Of a stretch of 64,000 nucleotides of DNA, positions 16,386 to 25,868 are shown piece after piece. Origin of the DNA: Bifidobacterium pseudocatenulatum DSM 20438 = JCM 1200 = LMG 10505 (GTDB taxonomy: Bacteria; Actinomycetota; Actinomycetes; Actinomycetales; Bifidobacteriaceae); NCBI RefSeq assembly GCF_001025215.1, contig NZ_AP012330.1:1116001-1180000 (forward strand), read 5' to 3'. Positions within the stretch are counted from its first letter, which is position 1; every line of letters starts with the position of its first letter. A program made the translations under genes and the position numbers. The notes beneath the pieces were generated by a model. It was not told where the DNA came from. It saw nothing but the letters and a program-made list of their open reading frames with translations, and did not search any database.

Positions 16386-17987
16386 TTACTCTTCGGCGAC
16401 CAATTCCAGATAGGAATCGTTCCACAGGTCTTCGTCGCCGTCAGGCATGAGCAGCACACGTTCAGGGTTCAATGCCTGCACCGCACCCTCATCGTGGGTG
16501 ACGAGCACAATGGCACCCTCATACTTGGCGATGGCCTTGAGAATCTCATCGCGTGAGGCCGGATCAAGATTGTTGGTCGGTTCGTCAAGCAGCAGCACGT
16601 TCGCACGGCTCGTCACCAATGTCGCCAACGCCAAGCGGGTCTTTTCGCCACCGGAAAGCACGCGAGCCGGCTTCAACGCATCATCCCCGGAAAACAGGAA
16701 CGAGCCGAGAATCGAACGCGCCTGCGTATCATTCAGTTCCGGAGCCACATGAATGAGGTTTTCCAACACTGTGGCATTCAGGTCAAGCGTGTCATGTTCC
16801 TGCGCGAAATAGCCGATTTTACAGCCGTGACCGTAGTCCACGGAACCGGTGTCCGGCTCTTCCAAATGCGCGAGCAGACGCAGGGTGGTGGTCTTACCAG
16901 CACCGTTGTATCCCAAAATCACCACACGCGAGCCCTTGTCAATAGCCAGATTCACGCCGGCGAATACAATGTTCGAACCATACGCTTTCGACACATCCTT
17001 CGCCATGATCGGCGTGCGACCGCACGGAGCCGGCTCCGGGAACCGGATATCCGCCACTTTCTCCTGCTTTTGCGCTTCGGACGTGTTCTCGAGAAGTTTC
17101 TCCGCACGACGCATCATGTTCTGCGCGGCCACGGCCTTGGTCGCCTTCGCATGCAGGCGGATACCCTGCTGCATGAGGCGTTCCGCCTTCTTCTCGGCCA
17201 CTTCACGTTCGCGACGGCGACGTTCCTCATCAACCACGCGCTGATGCAGGTAGGCTTTCCAACCAAGGGAATACATGTCGATCTGTCCGAGCTGCGCATC
17301 CAGATGCCATACCTTGTTCACCACTTCGTCCAACAGTTCGGTGGAGTGGGAGATGACCAGGAATCCACCCTCGTATTTCTTCAGGTATCCGCGTAACCAT
17401 TCGATGGAGTCGGCGTCCAAATGGTTGGTCGGCTCGTCAAGGATTAGCGTATCCGCGTCAGAGAACAGGATGCGGGCCAATTCGATACGACGACGCTGGC
17501 CGCCGGAAAGCGTACCCAATTGCTGGCCCATGACCTCCTGCGGCAGGCCAAGGCTTGCCGCCATCGCAGTTGCCTCGGACTGTGCCGCATAGCCGCCGGC
17601 CTTTTCGAAATCCTGCATGGCCTTGTCGTAACGGTTCATCGCTCGGGTCATGACGTCCGGATCCGGATCGGTCATCTCCTTTTCGGCCTTGCGGATACGA
17701 CTGATGATGGAAGCGATGTCTCGCGCGCTCATCATGCGGTCGAGCGCGGTCTGTTCCGGATCGGCAGCATGCGTGTCCTGCGGCAGATAGCCGAGCTTGC
17801 CCGATACACGCACTTTGCCGGCGGTGGGCAGCATGTCGCCGGTGATCACGCGGGTGAGCGTGGTCTTGCCGGCGCCGTTACGTCCGACCAGACCGATCTT
17901 GTCGCCCTTGGCGACGTGGAAATTCGTGGGATGCAGCAACGTGCGCGCGCCGATCTGAATCTCAAGCTCCTGCGCTTCAATTGCCAT
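16386..17987 (-). CDS. ABC-F family ATPase
   Basis: The 533-residue soluble protein has two ATP-binding cassettes and no membrane domain. Both Walker A motifs are intact (GRNGAGKT near residue 35 and GYNGAGKT near 354), as are both signatures (LSGGQRRR, LSGGEKTR) and Walker B/D-loop motifs (DEPTNHLD, DEPTNNLD). The cassettes are joined by a charged, Arg/Glu-rich coiled-coil linker around residues 230-310. ABC-F proteins act on the ribosome as translation factors, and some protect it from antibiotics. No resistance context is evident, so a housekeeping role like EttA/Uup is more likely. It is monocistronic with its own terminator. Confidence 0.93.
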   Translation of the reverse strand: MAIEAQELEIQIGARTLLHPTNFHVAKGDKIGLVGRNGAGKTTLTRVITGDMLPTAGKVRVSGKLGYLPQDTHAADPEQTALDRMMSARDIASIISRIRKAEKEMTDPDPDVMTRAMNRYDKAMQDFEKAGGYAAQSEATAMAASLGLPQEVMGQQLGTLSGGQRRRIELARILFSDADTLILDEPTNHLDADSIEWLRGYLKKYEGGFLVISHSTELLDEVVNKVWHLDAQLGQIDMYSLGWKAYLHQRVVDEERRRREREVAEKKAERLMQQGIRLHAKATKAVAAQNMMRRAEKLLENTSEAQKQEKVADIRFPEPAPCGRTPIMAKDVSKAYGSNIVFAGVNLAIDKGSRVVILGYNGAGKTTTLRLLAHLEEPDTGSVDYGHGCKIGYFAQEHDTLDLNATVLENLIHVAPELNDTQARSILGSFLFSGDDALKPARVLSGGEKTRLALATLVTSRANVLLLDEPTNNLDPASRDEILKAIAKYEGAIVLVTHDEGAVQALNPERVLLMPDGDEDLWNDSYLELVAEE

Positions 17988-18213
17988 GCCTCAACACCTC
18001 TGCACTTTCGTTACTGTCGTTCCAAACTGGCTGTGCCGCACATAACGGCCTGCCCATCATTTCATAAGGCCAAACGCCAATCGAACATCATACCGAACGC
18101 CTGTAACCACGTGAATCCCACCGCGTGGTACGCAATCGCAAATGGAATAGATTGCGCGGAAGCGTAACAATCAGATTATTCTGGTGAGCAGGCAAATTCG
18201 GAAGGGAGCAAAC

Positions 18214-18819
18214 ATGAAGAAAGCTTTGATCATTGTGGATGTGCAGCCGACATTTTGCGAAGGCGGCGAACTGGGTGTAGCCGGTGGCAATGCCGTCGCG
18301 GAACGTATCGCGGATTACGTGAATGCGCATCGCGGCGAGTACGAATACATCGCAACCACGCAGGATTGGCATATCGAGCCCGGCTCACACTGGTCGGAGC
18401 AACCCGACTATGTGGATACGTGGCCCGTGCACGGCAAGGCCGGCACTCCCGGCGCCGAACTTCATCCAGCGATCGCCGCGCTGCATGTAGAGCATCATTT
18501 CAAGAAGGGACAGTATTCGCCGTCATATTCGGGGTTCGAAGGATACGAGGATAATACGGATTCGATTCCTTCCCGCGAACAGGTCGCCTCTGACATGGCT
18601 ACAGGGCGTACGCTTGTCGTTGCATTGGAATCCGCGGGTATCGAATGCGTCGACGTGGTTGGCTTGGCCGAATCGCACTGTGTCAAGGAAACCGCGCTGG
18701 ACGCCCGTAAGCTTGGACTTGAAGTGCATGTCATCGAAAACCTGACCGAACCGGTCAGTGAAGAACTCGGCATCGCAGCCCGCCAGCAAATGCTCTCCGC
18801 CGGCGTCATCCTCGACTAG
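18214..18819 (+). CDS. pncA: Nicotinamidase/pyrazinamidase
   Basis: PncA deamidates nicotinamide to nicotinate in the cytoplasm for NAD salvage. The 201-residue isochorismatase-like protein has catalytic Asp in IIVDVQPTF, Lys in FKKGQYSPS and Cys in ESHCVKETA. The metal-ligand region contains the Asp and His of TTQDWHIEPGSH. The start is the ATG at 18214 with a GAAGGGAG site; an in-frame GTG/ATG extension upstream lacks support. The salvage route is of interest because the pnuC-nadR route at about 41-42 kb is broken. It is followed closely by an alkyltransferase-like gene, so they may be co-transcribed. Confidence 0.92.
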   Translation: MKKALIIVDVQPTFCEGGELGVAGGNAVAERIADYVNAHRGEYEYIATTQDWHIEPGSHWSEQPDYVDTWPVHGKAGTPGAELHPAIAALHVEHHFKKGQYSPSYSGFEGYEDNTDSIPSREQVASDMATGRTLVVALESAGIECVDVVGLAESHCVKETALDARKLGLEVHVIENLTEPVSEELGIAARQQMLSAGVILD

Positions 18820-18830
18820 TTTCTTGAGGA

Positions 18831-19220
18831 ATGGGACAACGAATGGAGAAGGGATTGTTCAGCAGGCGTGTTTATGAGGTGGTGCGGCGCATTCCGAAGG
18901 GTAAAGTCGCCACCTATGGGCAGGTTGCGGCTTTGGCCGGAGCGCCACGCAACGCGCGTTTTGTCGGCTATGCCCTGCATTCGAATCCTGAGCCGGGTGT
19001 GATTCCATGTCATCGTGTGGTGTTCCGAGACGGCTCGTTGGCACCCGGATTCGCGTTCGGCGGTCCGGAAAGACAGCGGCTTCTGCTCGAAGAGGAAGGC
19101 GTTGTCTTCATCTCTCCGAAAGGTATGCCCGAACTAAGCGAGTCAGGCAAGATGAAAGACTCGAACGCCGGAGCTTCCGGACTGCGAGTCGATCTCGCCC
19201 GTTGTCAGTGGGACGCCTAG
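18831..19220 (+). CDS. O6-alkylguanine-DNA alkyltransferase-like (MGMT/Ogt C-terminal domain)
   Basis: The 129-residue protein is only the DNA-binding/active-site domain of the methylguanine-DNA methyltransferase family. It has the helix-turn-helix KGKVATYGQVAALAG and the active-site loop IPCHRVV with a cysteine. Atl proteins, which only bind and flag alkylated bases, normally carry Trp in place of that Cys, so catalytic transfer is possible here, although the N-terminal domain of full MGMT is absent. It starts twelve bases after pncA; ATGs at 18831 and 18843 are both possible. The C-terminal 35 residues are hydrophilic and variable. Confidence 0.85.
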   Translation: MGQRMEKGLFSRRVYEVVRRIPKGKVATYGQVAALAGAPRNARFVGYALHSNPEPGVIPCHRVVFRDGSLAPGFAFGGPERQRLLLEEEGVVFISPKGMPELSESGKMKDSNAGASGLRVDLARCQWDA

Positions 19221-19535
19221 TCGCTTTCAATCCGTGTCAACCGCTTACGCCCCCAACGACATTTGCTTTATCCGCCGTGGTTGGATAATGGGTGCCTGCC
19301 ATAAGGCGAAGAAAGCAACGGGGACGCAAAGGTGGAACGGCAAGGCATGTGGCAACAGGACGCACCAGGGGCGATATCGGTCGGAATGCCGGTTGTATCG
19401 TTGGCACCGGCTCCGCGAACCATGGCATAACATCGGCTTAAGTCGTTGGAAAATAGCGCGACACGCCGCGATTTGCGGAGTTGGCATGCTTCATGTATAT
19501 TTTCTACTCGTTGCCCACCACGGTGGAAACAACTT
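19221..19535. other. Intergenic region before tRNA-Gly
   Basis: About 315 bp contain no ORF that I can support. The possible plus-strand frame at 19234-19545 codes for a Trp/Arg/His-rich chain without a recognised domain and runs into the tRNA. No terminator or clear promoter was recognised. Confidence 0.6.
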
Positions 19536-19611
19536 GCGGACATAGCTTAGTTGGTAAAGCGCAACCTTGCCAAGGTTGAGACCGCGGGTTCGAGTCCCGT
19601 TGTCCGCTCCA
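19536..19611 (+). tRNA. tRNA-Gly (GCC), CCA encoded
   Basis: The acceptor arms GCGGACA and TGTCCGC pair, and the anticodon loop TTGCCAA gives GCC. The T-arm GGGTTCGAGTCCC is canonical. CCA is encoded at 19609-19611. The body is identical to the tRNA-Gly at 51670 over about 74 bases. A terminator follows immediately. Confidence 0.97.
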
Positions 19612-19615
19612 TTCG

Positions 19616-19640
19616 AAAGCTTCCGGAAGGAAGCTTTTTT
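19616..19640 (+). terminator. Terminator after tRNA-Gly
   Basis: AAGCTTCC and GGAAGCTT pair in a short stem, followed by TTTTTT. Confidence 0.88.
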
Positions 19641-19841
19641 CATATCCGACCGCAAATCCGGGCGTCATCCTCAATTCATCCCGACCGAAATCCGAACTGG
19701 AATCCTCCTCTGTTGAGAAAACGTTTGACCACAATGTGAACGTTCTCTTGAAAAGAGATAATCCATGCGAGAGGCTAGGAGAAGTTCCGCCAAAACAGGC
19801 AACGATGCCGGGGGAGAGCGGAACGGACGGAGGCAAAACAA

Positions 19842-19961
19842 ATGAACGAGAACAGCGACATTATTTTCGTGCCGGACGATTCCGCCAGCCACGAGTGGAC
19901 GGAACGGGACAGCGAACTCGTAGAGGAGTATGCGGCCCAGCTTATGAGCATGAGCATCTAG
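19842..19961 (+). CDS. Small acidic ORF upstream of the Wadjet operon
   Basis: A 39-codon frame starts at an ATG with a good GGAGG site about ten bases upstream. The product is acidic, with ten Asp/Glu against one Arg and no Lys, and its middle reads IIFVPDDSASHEWTERD. I recognise no family. It is followed at 20001-20043 by a strong inverted repeat, so it would form its own transcriptional unit 143 bases before jetA. Its location in front of a defence operon could mean a small regulator, a leader peptide or an unrelated gene. Coding status is an inference from the RBS and the terminator. Confidence 0.5.
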   Translation: MNENSDIIFVPDDSASHEWTERDSELVEEYAAQLMSMSI

Positions 19962-20000
19962 CCGGAAATTAGATGGGGCCGGGTTCCCTCTTCCATGACA

Positions 20001-20043
20001 GGAAAAGACGTCGCATTCGTACTGTAACTGCGGCGTCTTTTCC
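20001..20043 (+). terminator. Strong hairpin between small ORF and jetA
   Basis: GGAAAAGACGTCGCA and TGCGGCGTCTTTTCC pair over 15 positions with one G-T wobble and enclose a 13-base loop. A T-rich stretch follows. It could end the small-ORF transcript or attenuate read-through into jetA. Confidence 0.8.
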
Positions 20044-20104
20044 TTGTTTTCGTTTAGAATGGAGACTTGCCGCCAAGGCATCGAACACATGGAAAGGCGT
20101 ATTG

Positions 20105-21622
20105 TTGGCTGAGATCAGACGGGAGATGGAACGGCTTCGACCCGTATACGAAACCGGTGTCCTACGGTTGCTGCTGCGTAACAATTCCATGCTGTACGTC
20201 GCGTTGTTGCGTTCCACGTTCGACCCGCTGACGGGGGAGCTGCCGCGCGAAATCGTCGAAGAACGGTTCGCGCGCAGTCTCAACCGGCTCATCGAAACCG
20301 GCGATTACACGCTGAAAGACGGGCAGACTGCGCGCGAGGCCGCGCATTCGGTCCTGCTTGACCTCGCCCGCGAAGGGGAAGGCGACTACGCCTGGCTCGC
20401 CAATTCCATGGACGTGGCCTCGCACCGCTACCTGTACCGTCTCACAGCGCGAGCGCACCGTGCCATCGAAGCGCTCGACCGGCTTGAGGACACCACGAAA
20501 GCGCTGTCCGGCGCGCAGGCCAACAGCATCATCATGGAAATCGAGCATGCTCGCATGCAGTTGACCGCCGATCCGCGCGAACGCATCCGCCTGCTGAAGA
20601 GGGACATTGAGGAACGGCAGAAGGAAATCGACGAGCTGGAACATAGCGAGGCCTTGGAAAAGCTCACGTCCGAACAGGTCGGCGACATCATCGGCGTGAT
20701 TCACAACACTCTGCGAGGAGTGCCCATCGACCTGCGCGAGCTCGCCCTTTCCGAACGGGACAACGGCGACGCGCTCCGACGGCGCATGCAGGCCGGCGCC
20801 ATGAGCGTGGAAAGCATCCTCACCGCATACCATGACGAATACCGACGTGCGTTCCGCGAATCCGACAGCGGACGTCGTTTCGAAGACGCGTTCCAAGTCA
20901 TCGTCACCGACGAAGGCCGGCGCGAGATCGACGACGCGGTGCGGGACATCGCCAGAAACCCCTATTTGGATGGCGAGCCGAGCGTGCTGCTCAACCAGGT
21001 GCGTTCCGAACTCAAACGCATCTATGAAGGCATCGAGGACGTGCGCCGGCAGATCCGCACGTCCGACGAGGCGGTCAGCCGTCTCGTACGCCAGCAGACC
21101 GACACGAGCTACCGGACCATGCTCGCCAAACTCAACCAGCTGTTCGCAAAGACCAGCGCCGAAGCCAAAGCCCATCCCAATGACCAAAGCCGGCCCTACC
21201 ATACGGACGCCGGGCAGGCGAAATTCCCGACATTGCCATCTCGTCCGGCCAGATCAATGGCGCGCGCCGCATCATCCAGCCTGAACGACGCCCCAGCGGC
21301 GACCATCGAAGCGCCGGACCTCAAGAACATGGTCGAAATATGCGGGCCGCGGCTGACGCGCATGATCAGGCTTATCCGCAGCAATCCGGTGACGACATCG
21401 GACGGCATGTTCGTGGACCTCGCGGCAAGCTTCAACCAGCTGCCGAAAGCCGAACGGAGGGAAAGCGAACTGGTCGGCTTCCTTAGCGCCCTGCGCACGC
21501 AGGACGACTCGTCATACGTGACATGGCGCTGCATATCGATCGACGGCAGCGAACGCGTATGGCGCACCAAACCCATTCTCATCACCGAAACGACGCTCGA
21601 CGACATCATCGAGGAGAGATAA
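20105..21622 (+). CDS. jetA: Wadjet subunit JetA (DUF3375, kleisin-like)
   Basis: JetA is the kleisin-like subunit of the Wadjet condensin-like complex that recognises and cleaves circular plasmids. The frame has the DUF3375-like layout: an N-terminal winged helix ([20 protein letters not shown]), long charged helices (about residues 120-220) and a C-terminal domain ending DDIIEER. The order jetA-B-C-D is diagnostic. The open frame extends to 19973, but the TTG at 20105 is preceded by GGAAAGG at good spacing and gives 505 residues, near the usual JetA size; the TTG at 20102 is also possible. jetB follows after two bases. Base use is ordinary here, unlike the later genes. Confidence 0.88.
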   Translation: MAEIRREMERLRPVYETGVLRLLLRNNSMLYVALLRSTFDPLTGELPREIVEERFARSLNRLIETGDYTLKDGQTAREAAHSVLLDLAREGEGDYAWLANSMDVASHRYLYRLTARAHRAIEALDRLEDTTKALSGAQANSIIMEIEHARMQLTADPRERIRLLKRDIEERQKEIDELEHSEALEKLTSEQVGDIIGVIHNTLRGVPIDLRELALSERDNGDALRRRMQAGAMSVESILTAYHDEYRRAFRESDSGRRFEDAFQVIVTDEGRREIDDAVRDIARNPYLDGEPSVLLNQVRSELKRIYEGIEDVRRQIRTSDEAVSRLVRQQTDTSYRTMLAKLNQLFAKTSAEAKAHPNDQSRPYHTDAGQAKFPTLPSRPARSMARAASSSLNDAPAATIEAPDLKNMVEICGPRLTRMIRLIRSNPVTTSDGMFVDLAASFNQLPKAERRESELVGFLSALRTQDDSSYVTWRCISIDGSERVWRTKPILITETTLDDIIEER

Positions 21623-21624
21623 GC

Positions 21625-22407
21625 ATGACGGACTATATCGAAGCCAACATCGAGGAAACGATCCTGACAGAAGGGGAGCCGGTATTGGAAGAGGCCGGCA
21701 GCCAGCAGGCCTCGACCGCGCTGTTCAACGGCGACACCGGCGACATGCCCGTCGAAGCGCGCATGGCCGCGATCGCGCTCAAACGCGAACGCTACATCGA
21801 CGGCAGCCTGTATGACCTCGCCTGCGAGAACCGTGAGGTCGTGGAACGTTCGCTCAACAACGACATGCTCAGACTGGTCGACAACACGAAATACCGCATC
21901 ATGTACGCGTCGCCGGTCACCGACTCGGAGACATGCATCCGTTCGTTGAAAACACGTATGAGCCTCACCCGCGAGGAGGCCGCCACGCTTGCCGCGCTAC
22001 GCATCAAAGCGTTGGAATACGAAAACCAGAACGCCGAACCATGCGACTGGCTTATCAGCTTCGACGACATCCGCGCATTGCTCGCCACCGGCGCGGGATT
22101 CCTCACCGCCAGCAACGACGAGGAAGGCACTGCGAAGAAAATCACGTCCATCATCTCACGCATGCGCACCTACGGGTATCTCGCGCCGATCGAAGACGAC
22201 GACATGTACGTCCTCACGCCACTGGTGCCCATGGTGCTCGACCGCGGCCTCGCCGACCAGTGGCTCGGATCCGAAACCACGGACGAGAACGCATTCGCCG
22301 ACGGCCGCACCAACGCCGGCCCGGACGACAGGCCCATGGAAGACATAGAACAAGACGCATTCGATTTCAACACCGACGACAACCGTTTCGACGAGGAGGA
22401 ACACTGA
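21625..22407 (+). CDS. jetB: Wadjet subunit JetB (DUF4194, KITE-like)
   Basis: JetB is the KITE-type winged-helix subunit that bridges JetA and the JetC heads. The 260-residue protein carries a DUF4194-like core in which [20 protein letters not shown] and [17 protein letters not shown] [14 protein letters not shown] mark the first winged helix, [16 protein letters not shown] the second, and an acidic C-tail ([16 protein letters not shown]) follows. The ATG at 21625 has a GAGGAGAG site and lies two bases after the jetA stop. Its TGA overlaps the ATG of jetC by one base, so the operon is tightly coupled. The first 20 residues are acidic and probably unstructured. Confidence 0.88.
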   Translation: MTDYIEANIEETILTEGEPVLEEAGSQQASTALFNGDTGDMPVEARMAAIALKRERYIDGSLYDLACENREVVERSLNNDMLRLVDNTKYRIMYASPVTDSETCIRSLKTRMSLTREEAATLAALRIKALEYENQNAEPCDWLISFDDIRALLATGAGFLTASNDEEGTAKKITSIISRMRTYGYLAPIEDDDMYVLTPLVPMVLDRGLADQWLGSETTDENAFADGRTNAGPDDRPMEDIEQDAFDFNTDDNRFDEEEH

Positions 22408-25400
22408 TGGCAGACGGCATGAAGATCGTTTCCGACAAGTGGATGCTACAAAGCCGACAAATCGTCAACTGGGGCTCATACGGCGGCTGGCACGAATTCC
22501 GCCCATCCATGGACGAAACCATGCCGGTGACCCTGCTCGCCGGCGCCAGCGAATCAGGCAAATCCACACTCGTCGACGCGCAAATCTCACTCCTCTACCC
22601 ATCCGGAACCCCCTACAACAAGGCGTCGAACTCCGGACGTTCGGAACGCAACGACTACACCTACCTGCGTGGCATGATCGGCGTAAGCGATAGCGAAAAC
22701 GGCGAAACGCCGATCTTCCTGCGCGGCAAAGACGCCGACGGCACCCCACAGAACATCTGGGGCGCAATCGTCGACACCTACGTGAACAAAACCGACGGAG
22801 GACTGCTCTCCTGCGGCAAATTCCTCTACCTGAACGCCGGAGACGGACAAGACGGACTACGCCGCCGCTACATCACCTGGAACCGAACCATCGACCCACG
22901 ACTCATGGACCAGTACCGCAACACACCATTCACCCGGTCCATGTTCGAAAAAACCTATCCGGAATGCACCACGCACACCAACGCCGCGGCATTCCACGCC
23001 TCCATCTGGCAGGACATGGGCCTAAGCGCCGACGCCTGCCGCCTCCTGCACAAAATACAATCGGCGGACGCCCCCTCAAAACTCGACGACATCTTCAAGC
23101 AAGGCGTGCTCGACATACCCGAATCCATCCGCCTCGCCCACGAAACCGTCGACGACTACAACCGGTTCAACGAAAACTTCCACAGCATGGAAGACAAAAT
23201 GGCCCGCGTCGCCATCCTGCAAAACATCCAGACACGCTACGGCGAATACGCAAAGCAAACCACCGAACGACGCGAATACGAACCCATCAACCCCGACAGC
23301 GAACATGGCAACGCAACACTGTCCGCATGGGCGCGCTCGCGCATGGCCAGCGAAGTGCGCGCTGGTCTGCCGGCCGCGCAGCGCAAGGTCAAGGAGTCGC
23401 AGGAGGCCATCGATCGGGCGATGCAGCGCGTCGGCGAGCTCAACACGCGAATCGACGCCGTCAAGGAACGTATCCAAGGCATCGACGGCGGCAGTCTGCA
23501 GCAGCTCGGCAAGGATCTTCAACGCGTGCGCCAGGACATCGACGAGGCGAGCAGGCAACGTCATGCCATAGCCGAACGATTCGAACAGGTCGAAGGCAGG
23601 CTTCCCGACAGCGAGCAGACATGGGACGCCAAACGCGCCATGCTCGCCGAAACGCTCGACACATACGAGGAACGGTTGAAGGACGCGAACGCCAGATTCC
23701 AGCAGCTGGTAGGGGAGCGTCACGACCGCCAGCGCGACCGTGACAGCCTACGACGGGACTATCAGCGCAAACTCACGCACAGGACGCGCATCAGCGATGA
23801 CATGGACGACGCGCGCACGCTTATCATGCGGGCGACCGGATTGGACGCGTCCGAACTGCCGTATGTGGCCGAACTGATGGACGTGAACGAACAGGACGAA
23901 CAGTGGCGTCTGGCAATGAACGTCACCTACGCGCCCATCGCGCAGACCATCCTCGTCGACAAACGCCACGAGCAAGGATTCGCGGCGAAAATCAGCGCCA
24001 TCGACCCGAAACTCATGACACGACGCACGTGGCGGTTCATCGACACCGGCATGCAATACGAATCCTCTGCCAGCGAAGGCTGGATGTCGTCGAAACTGCA
24101 ATACCGGGAGGACTCTCCGTTCGCCGGATGGCTGAAAAACCAGACGACGTCGCCACGGTTCGACGCGCGTTGCGTGCACGCCATCGACGACATGAACCAT
24201 GACGAACGACAAGTGCAGGCCGACGGACAAATCAAATCCGGCGACCGTGGATTCCACGGCAGCAAAGGACTACACCAGGTCATCGGCTTCATGAACGAAC
24301 AATACCTGGCCGAACTGAAAAACCAACTCGACAAGGCGGAGCAGGCGTTGCAGAACGCCGACCGTCGAAGCGAACAAATGTCCAACGCCATCAGCCTGCT
24401 GCAAGACGAGCACGAGCTCGCACGAATCGTAGCCGACATGCCATGGAGCAAAATCGACGTGAACGGACTACGGGAACAGGAAACGCGAATCCGCAGGCAG
24501 ATCGAACGCATCGAAAACGACCCGGAACTCGGCCAACTGCAAACCGAACTGAAACAGCTCAACCAACAGGCCACCGCCGAAAACAGAAACCAGTACCAAG
24601 CCGAAGACGACCTCGACAAGGCCCAACACGCCGTCCAAGCCGAACAAGCATGGCTCGACGCCTACGGCAACGACGACTTCGACGATGCCACACTATCCAG
24701 CATGGTATCGAACCTACTCGCCGACGCATACGAGAACTGCTTCGGCGCATCCGTACGCGCGCAAGACCGGCCAAAACTCATCGCAGGCCTCTTCGACCAT
24801 GAAAGCGAAACACCATTCCACGCGCGCGCGCTACGCAACATCGCACGCATCGCACGCACACGAATCCAAGAAATCGACGCCAGATCCAACCAACTGCGCG
24901 CCGACACGGAACGCATCATGGACGACTACCTCAACAACCACTCCACAGATGACAACACCGTCATGGCAAGCGTGGAAGACTACCGATACTTCCTCGACGA
25001 ACTCGACGAACTCAACATGCTCGTCACCCGCGCCGCAACCGACGAAGAATACGCCAACAGCGTCAAAAAACTCTACATGAGCTTCCAACAGCTCAACCGC
25101 GCGCTACGCACCGACGAAGAAAACATCAAAGAACAACTCAACCGCATCAACAGCATGCTCAAAGGACAACAATTCGGCCCACAAGGCGGCAGACTATCAC
25201 TCGACGTGACCTTCAGCCCAATCGACCGACAATTCGAAACAACCCTCAGCCGCATCCTGTCAAAACTGGAAGACTGGACGCGCAACGCAAGCGACAATCC
25301 CACGGAAACACGCAAAGCATTCAACAACTGCGAAACATTCGTGAACAGACTGCACAACGAACTCGACAAAATACACGACACCAACGGCATCAAAGCATAC

Positions 25401-25865
25401 GGCGCACGCAACCTCGACCCACGCGTACGCAGCTCATTCTACGCAATCGTGCACCACGACAACGCCCCCGACGAACGCATCAGCTCCACCGGCGGAAAAT
25501 CCGGCGGAGCCCTCCAAGAACTCACCTCATTCGTCTACGGCGCGGCCCTCATCTACCTCCTCGGCGGCGACCTCACCGCACGCCCCACCTACACCACGCT
25601 CTTCCTCGACGAAGCACTCATCAAAGCCGACGGCCGCTACACCAAACGCGCGCTCGCCGTACTACCCCGACTCGGCTTCCAAATCATCGTCTCCGCCCCG
25701 GAAAGCAAAACCGCGGAAATCCTCAACGTCGCCAACAGAGCATACGTCGCATACAAAGACCCATCCACCGGCAACTCATACCTACAGGAACTCGACAGCG
25801 AAACCATCACACAGGACGAAACACAGCCCACCACCGCACCCGCGAAACCAACAACGGAGGCATAA
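22407..25865 (+). CDS. jetC: Wadjet subunit JetC (SMC/MukB-like ATPase)
   Basis: JetC is the SMC-like motor that extrudes plasmid DNA loops. The 1152-residue protein has an intact Walker A (LLAGASESGKSTLVD, near residues 46-60) and a long coiled coil with a central hinge region. Near the C-terminus come the ABC-signature-like STGGKSGGALQELTS (near 1027-1041) and a Walker B TLFLDEALIKADGRY. The gene begins at the base where jetB ends. Composition is uneven: the stretch around 23340-24100 is richer in G, while 24200-25860 is strongly depleted in G on this strand and rich in A and C, as if the gene had mosaic ancestry. Confidence 0.92.
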   Translation: MADGMKIVSDKWMLQSRQIVNWGSYGGWHEFRPSMDETMPVTLLAGASESGKSTLVDAQISLLYPSGTPYNKASNSGRSERNDYTYLRGMIGVSDSENGETPIFLRGKDADGTPQNIWGAIVDTYVNKTDGGLLSCGKFLYLNAGDGQDGLRRRYITWNRTIDPRLMDQYRNTPFTRSMFEKTYPECTTHTNAAAFHASIWQDMGLSADACRLLHKIQSADAPSKLDDIFKQGVLDIPESIRLAHETVDDYNRFNENFHSMEDKMARVAILQNIQTRYGEYAKQTTERREYEPINPDSEHGNATLSAWARSRMASEVRAGLPAAQRKVKESQEAIDRAMQRVGELNTRIDAVKERIQGIDGGSLQQLGKDLQRVRQDIDEASRQRHAIAERFEQVEGRLPDSEQTWDAKRAMLAETLDTYEERLKDANARFQQLVGERHDRQRDRDSLRRDYQRKLTHRTRISDDMDDARTLIMRATGLDASELPYVAELMDVNEQDEQWRLAMNVTYAPIAQTILVDKRHEQGFAAKISAIDPKLMTRRTWRFIDTGMQYESSASEGWMSSKLQYREDSPFAGWLKNQTTSPRFDARCVHAIDDMNHDERQVQADGQIKSGDRGFHGSKGLHQVIGFMNEQYLAELKNQLDKAEQALQNADRRSEQMSNAISLLQDEHELARIVADMPWSKIDVNGLREQETRIRRQIERIENDPELGQLQTELKQLNQQATAENRNQYQAEDDLDKAQHAVQAEQAWLDAYGNDDFDDATLSSMVSNLLADAYENCFGASVRAQDRPKLIAGLFDHESETPFHARALRNIARIARTRIQEIDARSNQLRADTERIMDDYLNNHSTDDNTVMASVEDYRYFLDELDELNMLVTRAATDEEYANSVKKLYMSFQQLNRALRTDEENIKEQLNRINSMLKGQQFGPQGGRLSLDVTFSPIDRQFETTLSRILSKLEDWTRNASDNPTETRKAFNNCETFVNRLHNELDKIHDTNGIKAYGARNLDPRVRSSFYAIVHHDNAPDERISSTGGKSGGALQELTSFVYGAALIYLLGGDLTARPTYTTLFLDEALIKADGRYTKRALAVLPRLGFQIIVSAPESKTAEILNVANRAYVAYKDPSTGNSYLQELDSETITQDETQPTTAPAKPTTEA

Positions 25866-25868
25866 CCC

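Noticed and set aside
19234..19545. 103-residue ORF before tRNA-Gly
   Set aside because: It is Trp/Arg/His-rich, has no domain and ends inside the tRNA region, so it is most likely random.
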